From NCBI RefSeq assembly GCF_018326265.1, contig NZ_AP023360.1:7499001-7563000 (forward strand): a DNA stretch of 64,000 nucleotides, written 5' to 3'. The position numbers and the translations under genes were made by a program. Below the pieces are notes generated by a model. The model was not told where the DNA came from and made no database searches. It saw only the letters and a program-made list of their open reading frames with translations. This DNA is from Catellatospora sp. IY07-71 (lineage in GTDB: Bacteria > Actinomycetota > Actinomycetes > Mycobacteriales > Micromonosporaceae). Shown piece by piece: positions 34,813 through 44,094 of this stretch (its first letter is position 1; each line of letters starts with the position of its first letter).

Positions 34813-36738
34813 TCATTCCACGCCCGGCAGGGTCACCAGCGTGACGCGTCCGGCCAGCTCAGGACGGCGTGTCAGCAGATCGCGGACCACCCGGGCGCCC
34901 GCCGGGTCGGTCGCGATGAAACGCACCTGCCCCGGGAAGCGCTTGAGCAGCGCCTCCGCCCGCAGCGGCTCCTTGTGCGGCAGCCCGTAGGTGGCGAACT
35001 GGCCCGAGCCCGCGGTGCGCTGCAGGCCCATCAGGAACGGGTTCATCCAGTAGCTGTCGAACCCGGTGGCTCCGATGGCGACGGAGGTGACCCCGGGCAG
35101 CGGCGGATACTCCTGCGCGGCCGCGACCACCTGCACCGCGCGCGGCGACACCGGCGCCCCCTGCCGGAACAGCGCCGCCCAGGTGATGCTGCGGCCCTGC
35201 GCGGCCAGCGGCTGCGCCAGCACGCCCCCGCCGAAGAACACCCCGAGCACCCCGAACAGCGCCAGCGACAGCAGCGCGGCGGGCACCCACTGGCGGCGGG
35301 CCGGCACCCGCACCCGCCACGGCGCGGGCAGCAGCAGCACCAGCGCGCCGATGCCGACCGTGAAGACCACCAGCAGCGCGTGCACCGTCTTGCCGAAGTA
35401 GTAGTTCATGAAATCGCTGCCCGCGGCGATGTTCTGCGCCGCGATGCCCACCGCGAACACCACCGCCGCCGCGACGCTGAACAGGTAGCCGCGCCACACC
35501 CGCGAGCGCCACGCCGCCGCGCTGAGCACCCCCGCCCCGACCAGTGCCACCAGCCAGACGTACCCGTCCAGCGGCTGCGGCGGCGCGCCGCCGATCACCA
35601 GCCGGTCGGTCATGTTCTCGTAGCTGAGGCCGTACACCAGCTGGAACGGCGCCAGCACGACCGCACCGAGCCCGACGACCGCGGTCGCGACCTTGTGCCT
35701 GCGCACCAGCCGCCGCGACCGCACCAGCCAGACCAGCGCGATCAGGCCCGCCAGCGGCAGCAGGAAGAAGTACCCGAACCCGACGCCGATCAGCGTCGCC
35801 GCCACCATCAGCGCCTGCTGCCGGTAGTGCGCCAGCGGCCGCGCCGCCAGCGCCACCAGCACGGCGAGGAACACCAGGCCCAGGCACTCGGCCGGGTAGC
35901 CGTTGCGGATGATGCGCGGGAACTCGGACCCGATCACCAGCGCCACCACCGCCGCGGCGACCACCAGCCGGCGCGGCCCGTTCAGCAGCCGCCCCGGCAC
36001 CCGCCACGCCGCCCAGATCAGCGCCAGCGCGAGCAGGCCGAAGGTCAGCACGGCGAACAGCACGTACGAGCGCAGCGCGACCAGGCCCGACGCGGCCGGG
36101 CCGTCCGCCGAGCGCAGGAACTGGTCCAGGATCGCGGCCGTCGAGTGCCAGCCCTGCGGATAGGTGAACAGCATCCGCGGCACGAACGCCGCCGCGTCGC
36201 CCTTGTCGGCCAGCACCAGCCCCTGCACCTGCCCGATGCCGTCGAACAGCGCGAAATGCCGGCTGCTGTCCTCGCCCTGCATCATCGCGCTCAGCAGCTG
36301 CACGTCCCCGTCGGCGCGGAAATACGGCAGCGCCGCCGCCACCGTCGCGCCCAGCGCGCCCAGCAGCGCCAGCGCGTCCGTCCAGCGAGGCCGGGGCAGC
36401 GACGGCCGCCGCCCGGTCACGAACCAGAACACCGCCAGTGCGGTCAGCGCGGTGCCCGCGATCGGCACCGGATGCAGGCCCCACGGCCACAGCGAGAACA
36501 CCGTCATCGCACCCGCGGTCAGCCCCGCCAGCAGCACGATCGCGAGCACGATCCGGTCCAGCAGCTCGCGCGCATCGAAGCACAGCGCCGCCGTCCCGAC
36601 GAAGATCACGATCGGCAGCAGCCAGTCGACACCGGCCAGATGGGTCAGCACCGGGAGCACCCAGGCCGCCCCCACGAACAGTGCCAGCCGGAGCAGCTCC
36701 GATCGGCTGCGGACACGAGCGGCGAGGGACGAAGGCAT
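34813..36738 (-). CDS. Large polytopic membrane protein (GT-C-like, function unknown), 641 aa
   Basis: An integral membrane protein with roughly 13 hydrophobic helices over ~18-500 and a soluble C-terminal domain (~510-641). A conserved-looking acidic/polar loop follows the third or fourth helix pair (ADGDVQLLSAMMQGEDSSRHFALF and WHSTAAILDQFLRS). This layout resembles GT-C glycosyltransferases or actinobacterial cell-wall membrane proteins, but no diagnostic motif settles it. It sits between prcA and pafA, which are usually near neighbours, and beyond the prcA terminator, so it is probably transcribed alone. ATG 36738 follows TTGAGGAAACGCGC. Confidence 0.75.
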   Translation of the reverse strand: MPSSLAARVRSRSELLRLALFVGAAWVLPVLTHLAGVDWLLPIVIFVGTAALCFDARELLDRIVLAIVLLAGLTAGAMTVFSLWPWGLHPVPIAGTALTALAVFWFVTGRRPSLPRPRWTDALALLGALGATVAAALPYFRADGDVQLLSAMMQGEDSSRHFALFDGIGQVQGLVLADKGDAAAFVPRMLFTYPQGWHSTAAILDQFLRSADGPAASGLVALRSYVLFAVLTFGLLALALIWAAWRVPGRLLNGPRRLVVAAAVVALVIGSEFPRIIRNGYPAECLGLVFLAVLVALAARPLAHYRQQALMVAATLIGVGFGYFFLLPLAGLIALVWLVRSRRLVRRHKVATAVVGLGAVVLAPFQLVYGLSYENMTDRLVIGGAPPQPLDGYVWLVALVGAGVLSAAAWRSRVWRGYLFSVAAAVVFAVGIAAQNIAAGSDFMNYYFGKTVHALLVVFTVGIGALVLLLPAPWRVRVPARRQWVPAALLSLALFGVLGVFFGGGVLAQPLAAQGRSITWAALFRQGAPVSPRAVQVVAAAQEYPPLPGVTSVAIGATGFDSYWMNPFLMGLQRTAGSGQFATYGLPHKEPLRAEALLKRFPGQVRFIATDPAGARVVRDLLTRRPELAGRVTLVTLPGVE

Positions 36739-36884
36739 GCGCGTTTCCTCAAGGTCTGACGAAGTCCGCCACGACGCGGACAGAGCGCCTGCCAGACTCG
36801 ATCAGCCTCATGATCGCAGACTGAACACGACCTGAACGCCGGTTGACCGGAAACCGTTGATCACCGGCGGAACCGGGCGAAAAA

Positions 36885-36922
36885 CGCTGACGCCCGTGCC
36901 GGCGGCGGCACGGGCGTCAGCG
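36885..36922 (-). terminator. Intrinsic terminator of the pup-prcB-prcA operon
   Basis: Perfect 16-bp stem (36885-36900 and 36907-36922) with a 6-nt loop, 13 bp beyond the prcA stop. On the minus strand it is followed by TTTTT, making it the most classical rho-independent terminator in the window. Confidence 0.88.
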
Positions 36923-36935
36923 GACGCGTCCGGAG

Positions 36936-37706
36936 CTACTCCGCCTTCGGCGTGTCCGGCTTGGCGGCATCCGCCTTGGGCGGGTCCGCCTTGGGCGTCT
37001 CCGCCTTCGCGGGGTTGAGCAGGGTCGTCAGCGCAGCACCGGTCACCCGGCGGAACTTGCGGCCCGGCCGCGCCCGCTCCAGCACCGCCACCTCCAGCTG
37101 CTCGGCAGCCAGCGTGCGCGCCGCGCCGCCCTCGCCGCCGACACTGCTCAGCGCCTTGACGGCCAGCTTCAGCGCCTCGCCGAGCGAGTGCCCCTCGCTG
37201 TGCTCGGCACGCAGCACGTTCCCGATCGCCTCGGCCTGGCCGCCCATCGCCATGAACCCGGGCTCGTCCTGCACCGAACCGTCGTAGGTCAGCCGGTACA
37301 GCTCGTCGTGCTCGGGCGCCGCACCCACCTCCGCGACGCAGATCTCCACCTCGTACGGCTTGCCCTGCTCGCTGAAGATCGCACCCAGGGTCTGCGCGTA
37401 CGCGCTGGCCAGCGCCCGGCCGGTGACGTCCCGGCGGTCGTAGGAGTAGCCCCGCAGGTCGGCCATGCGCACACCGGCCGACCGCAGGTTCTCGAACTCG
37501 TTGTAGCGGCCGACGGCGGCGAAGCCGATCCGGTCGTAGATCTCGCTCACCTTGTGCAGCGTGGTGGAGAGGTTCTCCGCCACGAACAGCACGCCCCCGG
37601 CGTACGTGAGCACCACCACGCTGCGACCGCGCGCGATGCCCTTGCGGGCGTACTCCGAGCGGTCCCGCATGATCTGCTCAGGCGAGGCGTAGAACTGCAT
37701 GGCCAC
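36936..37706 (-). CDS. prcA: 20S proteasome alpha subunit PrcA
   Basis: A 256-residue proteasome alpha-type subunit, forming the outer rings of the core particle. It starts with the alpha-type N-terminal gate segment [25 protein letters not shown], followed by the Ntn-hydrolase fold ([35 protein letters not shown]). The ~30-residue C-terminal tail is an imperfect Lys-Ala/Pro repeat ([18 protein letters not shown]), which is longer and more repetitive than needed for the fold and probably disordered. It follows prcB by 47 bp and ends at a strong terminator. Confidence 0.95.
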   Translation of the reverse strand: MAMQFYASPEQIMRDRSEYARKGIARGRSVVVLTYAGGVLFVAENLSTTLHKVSEIYDRIGFAAVGRYNEFENLRSAGVRMADLRGYSYDRRDVTGRALASAYAQTLGAIFSEQGKPYEVEICVAEVGAAPEHDELYRLTYDGSVQDEPGFMAMGGQAEAIGNVLRAEHSEGHSLGEALKLAVKALSSVGGEGGAARTLAAEQLEVAVLERARPGRKFRRVTGAALTTLLNPAKAETPKADPPKADAAKPDTPKAE

Positions 37707-37753
37707 GGCGTGTCTTCTCCTCTATGGAGTCACAGGACGGCGGATGTGGAGGT

Positions 37754-38596
37754 TCAGGCGCCCGGCTGCTGGGTGCGGGCCGCGATGACGGTCTCGGCCA
37801 TCGCCGCGGTCTCCTCGTCGGTCAGCCGATGGGTGCCCTCGGCGGTCGCGGTCATCACGATCGGGAACAGCTTGCGGATGATGTCCGGCCCGCCCGTGGC
37901 GGTGTCGTCGTCGGCCGCGTCGTACAGCGCCTCGACGGCCAGCTGCGCCGCCTCGGTGATGCTGATCCCCGGCTTGTACCGCTTCTTCAGCGACGACTTC
38001 GCGAACAGCGAACCCGAGCCGATCGCGTCGTAGCCGCCGTGCTCCTCGTACAGGCCGCCCGCGATGTCGAAGCTGAAGATCCGGCCCACCTTGCCGGGCG
38101 TCTTCGCGTCCAGGTCGAACCCGGCGAACAGCGGGATCACCGCGAGCCCCTGCATCGCCGCGCCCAGGTTCTGCCGGATCATCGCGGCCAGGCGGTTGGC
38201 CTTGCCGTCGAGCGAGAGCATCGCGCCCTCGATCTTCTCGTAGTGCTGCAGCTCCACCTGGAACAGCCGCATCAGCTCGATGCCCACACCGGCCGTGCCC
38301 GCGATGCCGATCAGCGAGTACGGGTCGGCGGGGTGCACCTTCTCGATGTCGCGGCTCGCGATCAGGTTGCCCATGGTCGCCCGCCGGTCACCGGCCATCA
38401 CGACGCCCTCGGGGGTGCTGATGGCGACGATGGTGGTGGCGTGGGGGGCCAGGTCCGCGTTCATGCCCGCGGGCAGCGGCCGGCGGCCGGGCAGCAGCTC
38501 CGGCGCGACCTGGGTCAGGAAGTCCGTGAACGACGAAGTTCCCGGCGTGGTGAAACTAGCCGGTAGACGCCCGGGTGTATCAAAACCCGCTGCCAC
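37754..38596 (-). CDS. prcB: 20S proteasome beta subunit PrcB
   Basis: A 280-residue proteolytic subunit. A ~53-residue propeptide (containing [16 protein letters not shown]) is expected to be cleaved before Thr54 in [10 protein letters not shown], giving the N-terminal threonine nucleophile; the residue before the cut is Ala rather than the more usual Gly. [19 protein letters not shown] and the later Ntn-fold strands are conserved. GTG 38596 is chosen because GAAGGAGACAGC is directly upstream and it gives a normal length. Its first 82 nt overlap the end of the HNH nuclease gene in another frame. Confidence 0.94.
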   Translation of the reverse strand: MAAGFDTPGRLPASFTTPGTSSFTDFLTQVAPELLPGRRPLPAGMNADLAPHATTIVAISTPEGVVMAGDRRATMGNLIASRDIEKVHPADPYSLIGIAGTAGVGIELMRLFQVELQHYEKIEGAMLSLDGKANRLAAMIRQNLGAAMQGLAVIPLFAGFDLDAKTPGKVGRIFSFDIAGGLYEEHGGYDAIGSGSLFAKSSLKKRYKPGISITEAAQLAVEALYDAADDDTATGGPDIIRKLFPIVMTATAEGTHRLTDEETAAMAETVIAARTQQPGA

Positions 38597-39195
38597 GCTG
38601 TCTCCTTCAGATACTCGATCGCCCTGGCGAGGTTGTGCCGATCGTCCTTGAACTGTCCAAGGCCGCCGTTGCAGTTGAAGCACAGGATGCCACGTACGTT
38701 ACCGAACAGATGGTCATGGTCAACGTGCTCGGGGTCCGGTGCGCCGCAGATGGCGCACGCCCCGCCCTGTTCGGCTAGAAACTCATCAAACTCTGCCTGG
38801 CCGATGCCGTAGCGACGGCGCAGGTGGTACTGGCGGGTGCCGCCGTGGTGCTTCTCCTTGGTCTCCACACCCCGCCGGTTGTGGCACTCCAAGCAGTACG
38901 AGTGGAGCCCGCTCGCCTTCGTTTTCGTCCTGGCGAACTCTGCGACAGGCTTGATCTGCTCGCAGTCGGGGCACCACTTCGACCCGGCCGGAACCTCGAC
39001 CGAGGACTTCTTCTTGGGGGCTACGCCTTTGGCCCGGCGGTAGCCCTCCAGCCGGCCACGGGTACAGGCGCGACAGTAGTAGCTGAGACCGTCAGGCCGG
39101 CTCTTGTTGCTGTAGAACTGGAGGACCGACAGCAACCGGTCGCATTGTGGGCATGTCTTGGAACCGCTGTCCGGAGAATCGGACATTACGGTCAT
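38515..39195 (-). CDS. HNH endonuclease, recombination endonuclease VII-like, with zinc repeats
   Basis: A 226-residue protein. Two tandem zinc-ribbon-like repeats come first (C15/C18/C41/C44 and C75/C78/C101/C104, each with F, GL and YC at matching spacings), then an endonuclease VII-type HNH domain (~125-197) with C147/C150/C172/C175 and the active-site [20 protein letters not shown]. It could cut branched DNA or RNA; the target is unknown. Its ATG overlaps the pup stop (ATGA), and its 3' end overlaps prcB by 82 nt in another frame. It is thus built into the proteasome operon and translationally coupled to pup. Confidence 0.88.
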   Translation of the reverse strand: MTVMSDSPDSGSKTCPQCDRLLSVLQFYSNKSRPDGLSYYCRACTRGRLEGYRRAKGVAPKKKSSVEVPAGSKWCPDCEQIKPVAEFARTKTKASGLHSYCLECHNRRGVETKEKHHGGTRQYHLRRRYGIGQAEFDEFLAEQGGACAICGAPDPEHVDHDHLFGNVRGILCFNCNGGLGQFKDDRHNLARAIEYLKETAWQRVLIHPGVYRLVSPRRELRRSRTS

Positions 39196-39404
39196 TCCCC
39201 CCCCTTCTGGACATAGCCCCTAATGAATTCCTCCGCGTTCTCCTCGAGGACGGCGTCGATCTCGTCGAGGATGTCGTCGACGTCCTCGCCGATCTTCTCG
39301 ACGCGCTCGGCAACCTCGGGGTTCACCTCGGGCGCGACCGACTCGCTCTCCTGCTCGCCGCGCGAGCGACCCGACTGTGACTGTCCACCGTCCTGCGTGG
39401 CCAT
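39192..39404 (-). CDS. pup: Prokaryotic ubiquitin-like protein Pup
   Basis: A 70-residue intrinsically disordered protein modifier. The C-terminal half is the conserved ARC-binding and ligase-binding helix region (VDDILDEIDAVLEENAEEF), ending in VQKGGE. The last residue is Glu (codon GAA), not Gln, so Pup is made ready for ligation and Dop need not deamidate it first. The N-terminal ~25 residues are Gln/Ser-rich and charged. GGGAGGCGCAG precedes the ATG, which lies 61 bp after dop. Confidence 0.95.
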   Translation of the reverse strand: MATQDGGQSQSGRSRGEQESESVAPEVNPEVAERVEKIGEDVDDILDEIDAVLEENAEEFIRGYVQKGGE

Positions 39405-39465
39405 CTGCGCCTCCCTGACGTCGCCTGTGGGCCTTAAACGTAGCGCGCGGGACCGACTAAAGCGA

Positions 39466-40983
39466 TCACCCCGCGGTGATCACTTCGAGGAGATCCTTTG
39501 CGCTGGGGCAACGGTCGAAAAGCGCCCCGACGTGTCGCTTCGTGCCGCGCTCGGGCTCCATCATCGGCACCCGGACCAGCGCCTCGCGGCCCACGTCGAA
39601 GATCACCGAGTCCCAGCTCGCGGCGACCACTTCGGACGCGTACTTGGCCAGGCAGCGGCCGCGGAAGTAGGCCCGCGTGTCCTCCGGCGGGTCGGTCATC
39701 GCGGCCCGGGTCTCCTCCGGGTCGAGCAGCGTCTTCATCGCGCCGCGCGCGACCAGGCGGTGGTAGAGGCCCTTCTCGGGGCGCACGTCGGAGTACTGCA
39801 GGTCCACCAGCTGGAGCTTGGAGGACGCCCAGCCCAGGTTCTCCCGCTCCCGGTAGCCCTCCAGCAGGCGCAGCTTGGCGACCCAGTCCAGCTCATCGGC
39901 GAGCAGCATCGGGTCCTCGCCCAGCTTGGTGAGCACGCCCTCCCAGCGGTCGAGCACGTCACGGGTCTGCTCGTCGGTGTCGGCGCCGGTGCGGTCGTCG
40001 ACGAAGGCGCGCGCCCGCTCGTAGTACGCCCACTGCAGGTCGAGGGCGGTGAGCCGGCGGCCGTCGCGCAGCCGCATGGTGTGCTTCAGGGCCGGGTCGT
40101 GGCTGACCGCGCGCAGCTCGGCGACGGGGTCGGCGATGCCGAGGTCGTTGGACAGCGCCTTCTCCTCGATCATGCCGAGGATCAGGGCGGTCGTGCCGAC
40201 CTTGAGGTAGGTCGAGATCTCGGACAGGTTCGCGTCGCCGATGATCACGTGGAGGCGCCGGTACTTGTCGGCGTCGGCGTGCGGCTCGTCGCGGGTGTTG
40301 ATGATCGGCCGCTTGAGGGTGGTCTCCAGGCCGACCTCGACCTCGAAGAAGTCGGCGCGCTGGCTGATCTGGAAACCGGCCTGGCTGCCGTCCTGGCCGA
40401 TGCCGACCCGGCCGGCACCGCAGAAGATCTGCCGGGTCACGAAGAACGGGGTGAGATACGTCACGATGTCCGCGAACGCGGTCTGTCGCCGCATCAGGTA
40501 GTTCTCGTGCGCGCCGTACGAAGCGCCCTTGTTGTCGGTGTTGTTCTTGTAGAGGTGGATCTGGTGGCTGCCGGGGATGGTCGCCGCGCGGCGCGCGCCC
40601 TCGGCCATGACCTGCTCGCCCGCCTTGTCCCAGCGGACCACGTCGAGCGGGTTGGTCACCTCGGGCGTCGAGTACTCCGGGTGGGCGTGGTCGACGTAGA
40701 GCCGGGCGCCGTTGGTCAGGATGACGTTGGCCAGGCCCAGGTCCTCGTCGGCGAGCGCCTCCGCCGGGTCGTACGCGGCGCCGGTGTAGCTGAAGCCGCG
40801 AGCGTCGCGCAGCGGCGACTCCTCCTCGTAGTCCCAGCGGGCACGGCCGCCCCGGGCCAGCTCCGGCCGGGCGCCGTAGGCGTTCACCACCTGGGAGGAG
40901 GTCACCATCGGGTTCGCCCCGGGCTGTCCGGGCACGGAGATGCCGTACTCGACCTCGGTACCCATGATCCGCCGAACGCTCAT
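39466..40983 (-). CDS. dop: Depupylase / Pup deamidase Dop
   Basis: A 505-residue homologue of PafA that hydrolyses the isopeptide bond between Pup and substrate lysine. It begins [16 protein letters not shown] and has the Dop-specific insertion after ~35 ([20 protein letters not shown] ... [21 protein letters not shown]), then [31 protein letters not shown] and [21 protein letters not shown]. With a Glu-ending Pup, its deamidase role is dispensable, leaving depupylation. ATG follows GGCGGCGGA; TAGGCT (41022 down to 41017) may be a distal -10. Confidence 0.95.
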   Translation of the reverse strand: MSVRRIMGTEVEYGISVPGQPGANPMVTSSQVVNAYGARPELARGGRARWDYEEESPLRDARGFSYTGAAYDPAEALADEDLGLANVILTNGARLYVDHAHPEYSTPEVTNPLDVVRWDKAGEQVMAEGARRAATIPGSHQIHLYKNNTDNKGASYGAHENYLMRRQTAFADIVTYLTPFFVTRQIFCGAGRVGIGQDGSQAGFQISQRADFFEVEVGLETTLKRPIINTRDEPHADADKYRRLHVIIGDANLSEISTYLKVGTTALILGMIEEKALSNDLGIADPVAELRAVSHDPALKHTMRLRDGRRLTALDLQWAYYERARAFVDDRTGADTDEQTRDVLDRWEGVLTKLGEDPMLLADELDWVAKLRLLEGYRERENLGWASSKLQLVDLQYSDVRPEKGLYHRLVARGAMKTLLDPEETRAAMTDPPEDTRAYFRGRCLAKYASEVVAASWDSVIFDVGREALVRVPMMEPERGTKRHVGALFDRCPSAKDLLEVITAG

Positions 40984-41254
40984 TCCGCCGCCTATCTACG
41001 GTCGCCGCCTGGGTCGAGCCTAGCCGTTGTTTCACGTCGAGGTGACCGTGGGCGCACGGGCGCATCGGCTGCGTGGTCGGACCGGCGTGGCGTACGGCGG
41101 ACGGGGCCGTCCGTCCGGCCGGGTCGGCGGCGCTGCCGCGCCTGTGCGGTGGGCTATCCTGACCTGCGCCCGGGCCGGGATGAACGCCGGGCGAGGCCCG
41201 TCGCCGAGCGCCCGCACCGTGGCGCCGGCCGTCCCCGAGAGGACCGAACTTCCG

Positions 41255-41974
41255 ATGTCCGAGCACCCCCCGTCCGGCAACCGGATCCACCCCACCGCGA
41301 TCATCGGGCCGGAGGTGGAGCTGGGCACGGGCAACGTGATCGGCCCGTACTCGGTGCTGCTGGGCCCGCTGCGGGTCGGTGACGGCAACTGGATCGGCCC
41401 GCACGTGTCGATCGGCGCCCCGGCGGAGATCCGCGGCGGCGCGCACCCGGCCGCGTGGGACGAGCCCGGCGAGGGGCCGGGGATCACCATCGGCGACCGC
41501 AACACGTTCCGCGACTTCGTGTGCGTGCACCAGCCGAGCGCGGCCAGCCCGGCGGGCACGGTCGTCGGCTCGGACTGCTACATCATGAACAAGGTCTACG
41601 TCCCGCACGACGCGCAGCTGGGCGACGGCGTGACGATCGCGTCGTCGGTGGCGATGGGCGGGCACGTGAAGCTGGGCGACGGGGTGAACCTGGGCCTGAA
41701 CTCGACCGTGCACCAGCGCCGCATCGTCGGGCCGGGCGCGATGGTGGGCATGGGTTCGGTGATCACGCGGGACGTGCCGCCGTACGCGAAGAGTTTCGGC
41801 AACCCGGCGCGGGTGCGCGGGGTGAACACGGTCGGCATGAGCCGCGCGGGCATCCCGGCGGACGCGATCGAGGCGCTGGTCGAGCTGTACGCCAAGGACG
41901 ACTTCACGCCTGAGCGCATCCCGACCGGCCTGGAGCGCGCGTTCGCCTGGTGGCAGTCCGCCACGGCGCACTGA
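41255..41974 (+). CDS. LpxA-like acyltransferase (left-handed beta-helix)
   Basis: A 239-residue hexapeptide-repeat acyltransferase that aligns with E. coli LpxA over most of its length. Shared features: IHPTAIIGPEVELG, IGDRNTFRDFVCVH, VGSDCYIMNKVYVPHDAQLG (His matching catalytic His125), the STVHQ motif, and DVPPYAKSFGNPARVRGVNTVGMSRAGI. It should move an acyl group from acyl-ACP (or acetyl-CoA) to a UDP-amino sugar. Gram-positive bacteria do not make lipid A, so another glycan is implied. It converges with the Gfo/Idh-DegT pair that could supply its substrate. The 271-bp gap before it has TATCCT at 41155 as a possible -10 and no gene. Confidence 0.85.
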   Translation: MSEHPPSGNRIHPTAIIGPEVELGTGNVIGPYSVLLGPLRVGDGNWIGPHVSIGAPAEIRGGAHPAAWDEPGEGPGITIGDRNTFRDFVCVHQPSAASPAGTVVGSDCYIMNKVYVPHDAQLGDGVTIASSVAMGGHVKLGDGVNLGLNSTVHQRRIVGPGAMVGMGSVITRDVPPYAKSFGNPARVRGVNTVGMSRAGIPADAIEALVELYAKDDFTPERIPTGLERAFAWWQSATAH

Positions 41975-41984
41975 GCACGAACGC

Positions 41985-42020
41985 GAAGAAGGCCCCTCCC
42001 GCGCGGGAGGGGCCTTCTTC
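41985..42020. terminator. Bidirectional hairpin terminator
   Basis: Perfect 16-bp arms GAAGAAGGCCCCTCCC (41985-42000) and its complement (42005-42020) with a 4-nt loop, between the convergent LpxA-like and Gfo/Idh genes. Confidence 0.85.
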
Positions 42021-42034
42021 CACGTCAGGCGAGG

Positions 42035-42997
42035 TCAGGCCGCGCTGTCCTCGATGACCTTGGCGACGACGCGGTGCGCGGGCAGGATGCGGGCGCGCTC
42101 GGTGTCGGCGTCGGCGGTGCCGGCGAGGATGTCGAGGAAGTGGTCGAGCTGGGCCGCGAGCGGCTCGCGGTTGGTGGTCAGCTCGGGGATCTCGATGATG
42201 CTCTGCTGGCGGTAGCCGCGGCCGTCGGGCGCGAAGGCGTCCAGCGACACGTGGCGGTAGATGGTGACGTCGCGGCGGATCAGGTCGGCCTCGATGAGCC
42301 GGTCGACCTCGCTGATCACCAGGGTGCGCACCTTGCGCTGGCCGATGCGGCTGGCCGAGACGTTGGCCAGGCCGCCGTTGCCGAAGGCGAGCACGGTCTC
42401 GGCGACGTCCTCGGCGCCCGGCACCGAGGACGGGTGGAACTGGCCGAGGGTGCCGCGCACGGCGGTGGGCTCCTGGCCGCCGTAGGCCTGGATGGCCAGG
42501 TCCACGTCGTGCACCAGCAGGTCCCAGGCGACGCCGGTGCGGATGCGCGGGGCGTACGGCGAGTGCCGGGTGGCGGTCAGGTGGACCGGCTTGTCGACCA
42601 GCGCGAGCGCGGTGAGCACGGCCGGGTTGAACCGCTCCAGCAGGCCGCAGAGCAGCGGCACGCCGTTCTTCTCGGACAGCGCGACGATGGCCTCGCTGTC
42701 GGCGAGGCTGCTGCACACCGGCTTCTCGATGAGCAGCGCCTTGCCCTCGTTGAGGACCTGCTCGGCGAGGCCGTGGTGCAGCTCGGTCGGGGCGGCGACG
42801 ACGACGGCGTCGACGTCGCTCAGGTCCAGCTCGGGCGACCAGGCGGCGCCGAAGCGGTCGGCCACGTCGCGGCCGGCGGCCTCGCGGGGCTCGATGATGC
42901 GGACCAGGTCGGCCCGGTCGGACTGGGCGATGACGCGGGCGTGCAGGGAGCCCATGACCCCCGTGCCGACCAGCGCGAAGCGCGGCTTGGCGGTCAT
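42035..42997 (-). CDS. Gfo/Idh/MocA-family oxidoreductase (sugar-nucleotide 3-dehydrogenase-like)
   Basis: A 320-residue NAD(P)-dependent dehydrogenase. The N-terminal Rossmann motif is ALVGTGVMGSLHARVI, the substrate/cofactor Lys is in LLIEKPVC, and the catalytic DLLVHDVDLAIQAYG follows the family DxxxH pattern. Size and partners fit UDP-amino-sugar 3-dehydrogenases (GnnA or WlbA/WbpB type), which oxidise C3 of UDP-GlcNAc or its uronate before transamination. Its ATG overlaps the stop of the aminotransferase gene (ATGA), so the two are translationally coupled. Confidence 0.85.
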   Translation of the reverse strand: MTAKPRFALVGTGVMGSLHARVIAQSDRADLVRIIEPREAAGRDVADRFGAAWSPELDLSDVDAVVVAAPTELHHGLAEQVLNEGKALLIEKPVCSSLADSEAIVALSEKNGVPLLCGLLERFNPAVLTALALVDKPVHLTATRHSPYAPRIRTGVAWDLLVHDVDLAIQAYGGQEPTAVRGTLGQFHPSSVPGAEDVAETVLAFGNGGLANVSASRIGQRKVRTLVISEVDRLIEADLIRRDVTIYRHVSLDAFAPDGRGYRQQSIIEIPELTTNREPLAAQLDHFLDILAGTADADTERARILPAHRVVAKVIEDSAA

Positions 42998-44094
42998 GCG
43001 CCCACCGCCGTGCGGACGGCCTCGATGACGCGGTCGACGTCGGCGTCGGACAGGTGGTTGTGCACCGGCAGCGACACGCACTGCTTGACGACGCGCTCGG
43101 TGACCGGCGCGGGGTCGGCGATCACGCGGGGGTGCTCGCGGTAGCAGTCGTAGTCGTACACCGTCTTCGGGTAGTAGATGCCGCAGCCGACGCCCTGCTC
43201 GCCGAGCTTGGCGATGAGCTCGTCGCGGGTGATCGCGGCCTCGTCGGTGACGAGGATCGTGTACTGGTGCCACACGTGCGAGCGGCCGGGCAGCTCGGAC
43301 GGGGTGCGCAGGCCGGGGACGTCGGCCAGGCCGGCGTTGAGCCGGGCGGCGTTGTCCTGGCGGCGCTTGACGTTCTCCGAGTAGGCGGCGAGCTGCGGGA
43401 TGGCGAGCGCGGCCTGCAGGTCGGTGAGCCGGTAGTTGTGGCCGGCGACCTCGTACTGGTAGCGCTGGCGCATGCCCTGGTTGCGCAGGACGCGCAGGCG
43501 GTCGGCGACGGTCGCGTCGTTGGTGGTGATCATGCCGCCCTCACCGGTGGTGAGGTTCTTGGTGGCGTACAGCGAGAAGGTGCCGATGCCGAAGCTGCCC
43601 GCGCCGCGGCCCTCGATGGAGGCGCCGAGCGACTGCGCGGTGTCCTCGACGAGGCCGAGGCCGTGCTTGGCGGCCAGCGGGGCGATCTTGGTCATGTCGG
43701 CGGTCTGGCCGTAGAGGTGGACCGGCATGAGGACCTTGGTACGCGGGCCGATGGCGGCCTCCAGCGCGGCGGGGTCGACGCAGAAGTCGTCCTCGCGGAT
43801 GTCGGCGAAGCGGGCGGTGGCCCCGGCCTCCAGGATCGCGTTGAGGGTGGCCACGAACGTGAACGGGCTGGTGATCACCTCGTCGCCGGGCTGCAGGTCG
43901 AGGACCTCCATGGCGGCCACGAGCGCGGTGGTGCCGTTGTTGACGGCGACGGCGTGCTCCACCCCGACGACGTCGGCAAACTCGCGCTCCAGCCGGGCGA
44001 CCATCGGGCCCTGGGCGATCATGCCCGAGCGGATCACCTCGACGGCCAGCTGCTCGGCCGCTTCGTCGAGTTTGACGACGGAAATCGGGATCAC
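42994..44094 (-). CDS. DegT/DnrJ/EryC1/StrS aminotransferase (1)
   Basis: A 366-residue PLP-dependent sugar aminotransferase. The Schiff-base Lys is in FSLYATKNLTTGEGG; EVITSPFTFVATLNAILEAGA, DTAQSLGA and NYRLTDLQAALAI are family signatures. It should transfer an amino group, usually from glutamate, to the 3-keto sugar made by the coupled Gfo/Idh enzyme (GnnB- or WlbC-like role, inference). GTG 44094 follows AAGGAGAGACCC. Upstream is a 212-bp divergent gap shared with the LPG-synthase-like gene, holding TAGGGT at 44246 on the plus strand but no ORF. Confidence 0.9.
   Translation of the reverse strand: MIPISVVKLDEAAEQLAVEVIRSGMIAQGPMVARLEREFADVVGVEHAVAVNNGTTALVAAMEVLDLQPGDEVITSPFTFVATLNAILEAGATARFADIREDDFCVDPAALEAAIGPRTKVLMPVHLYGQTADMTKIAPLAAKHGLGLVEDTAQSLGASIEGRGAGSFGIGTFSLYATKNLTTGEGGMITTNDATVADRLRVLRNQGMRQRYQYEVAGHNYRLTDLQAALAIPQLAAYSENVKRRQDNAARLNAGLADVPGLRTPSELPGRSHVWHQYTILVTDEAAITRDELIAKLGEQGVGCGIYYPKTVYDYDCYREHPRVIADPAPVTERVVKQCVSLPVHNHLSDADVDRVIEAVRTAVGA

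Noticed and set aside
38515..38596. A frameshift in prcB or the HNH gene to explain their overlap
   Set aside because: Both frames are complete, prcB has a good ribosome site and normal length, and the HNH domain ends well before the overlap.
41255..41974. Lipid A biosynthesis
   Set aside because: Only an LpxA-like gene is seen, with no lpxB, lpxC, lpxD or lpxK, and the organism is clearly an actinomycete.
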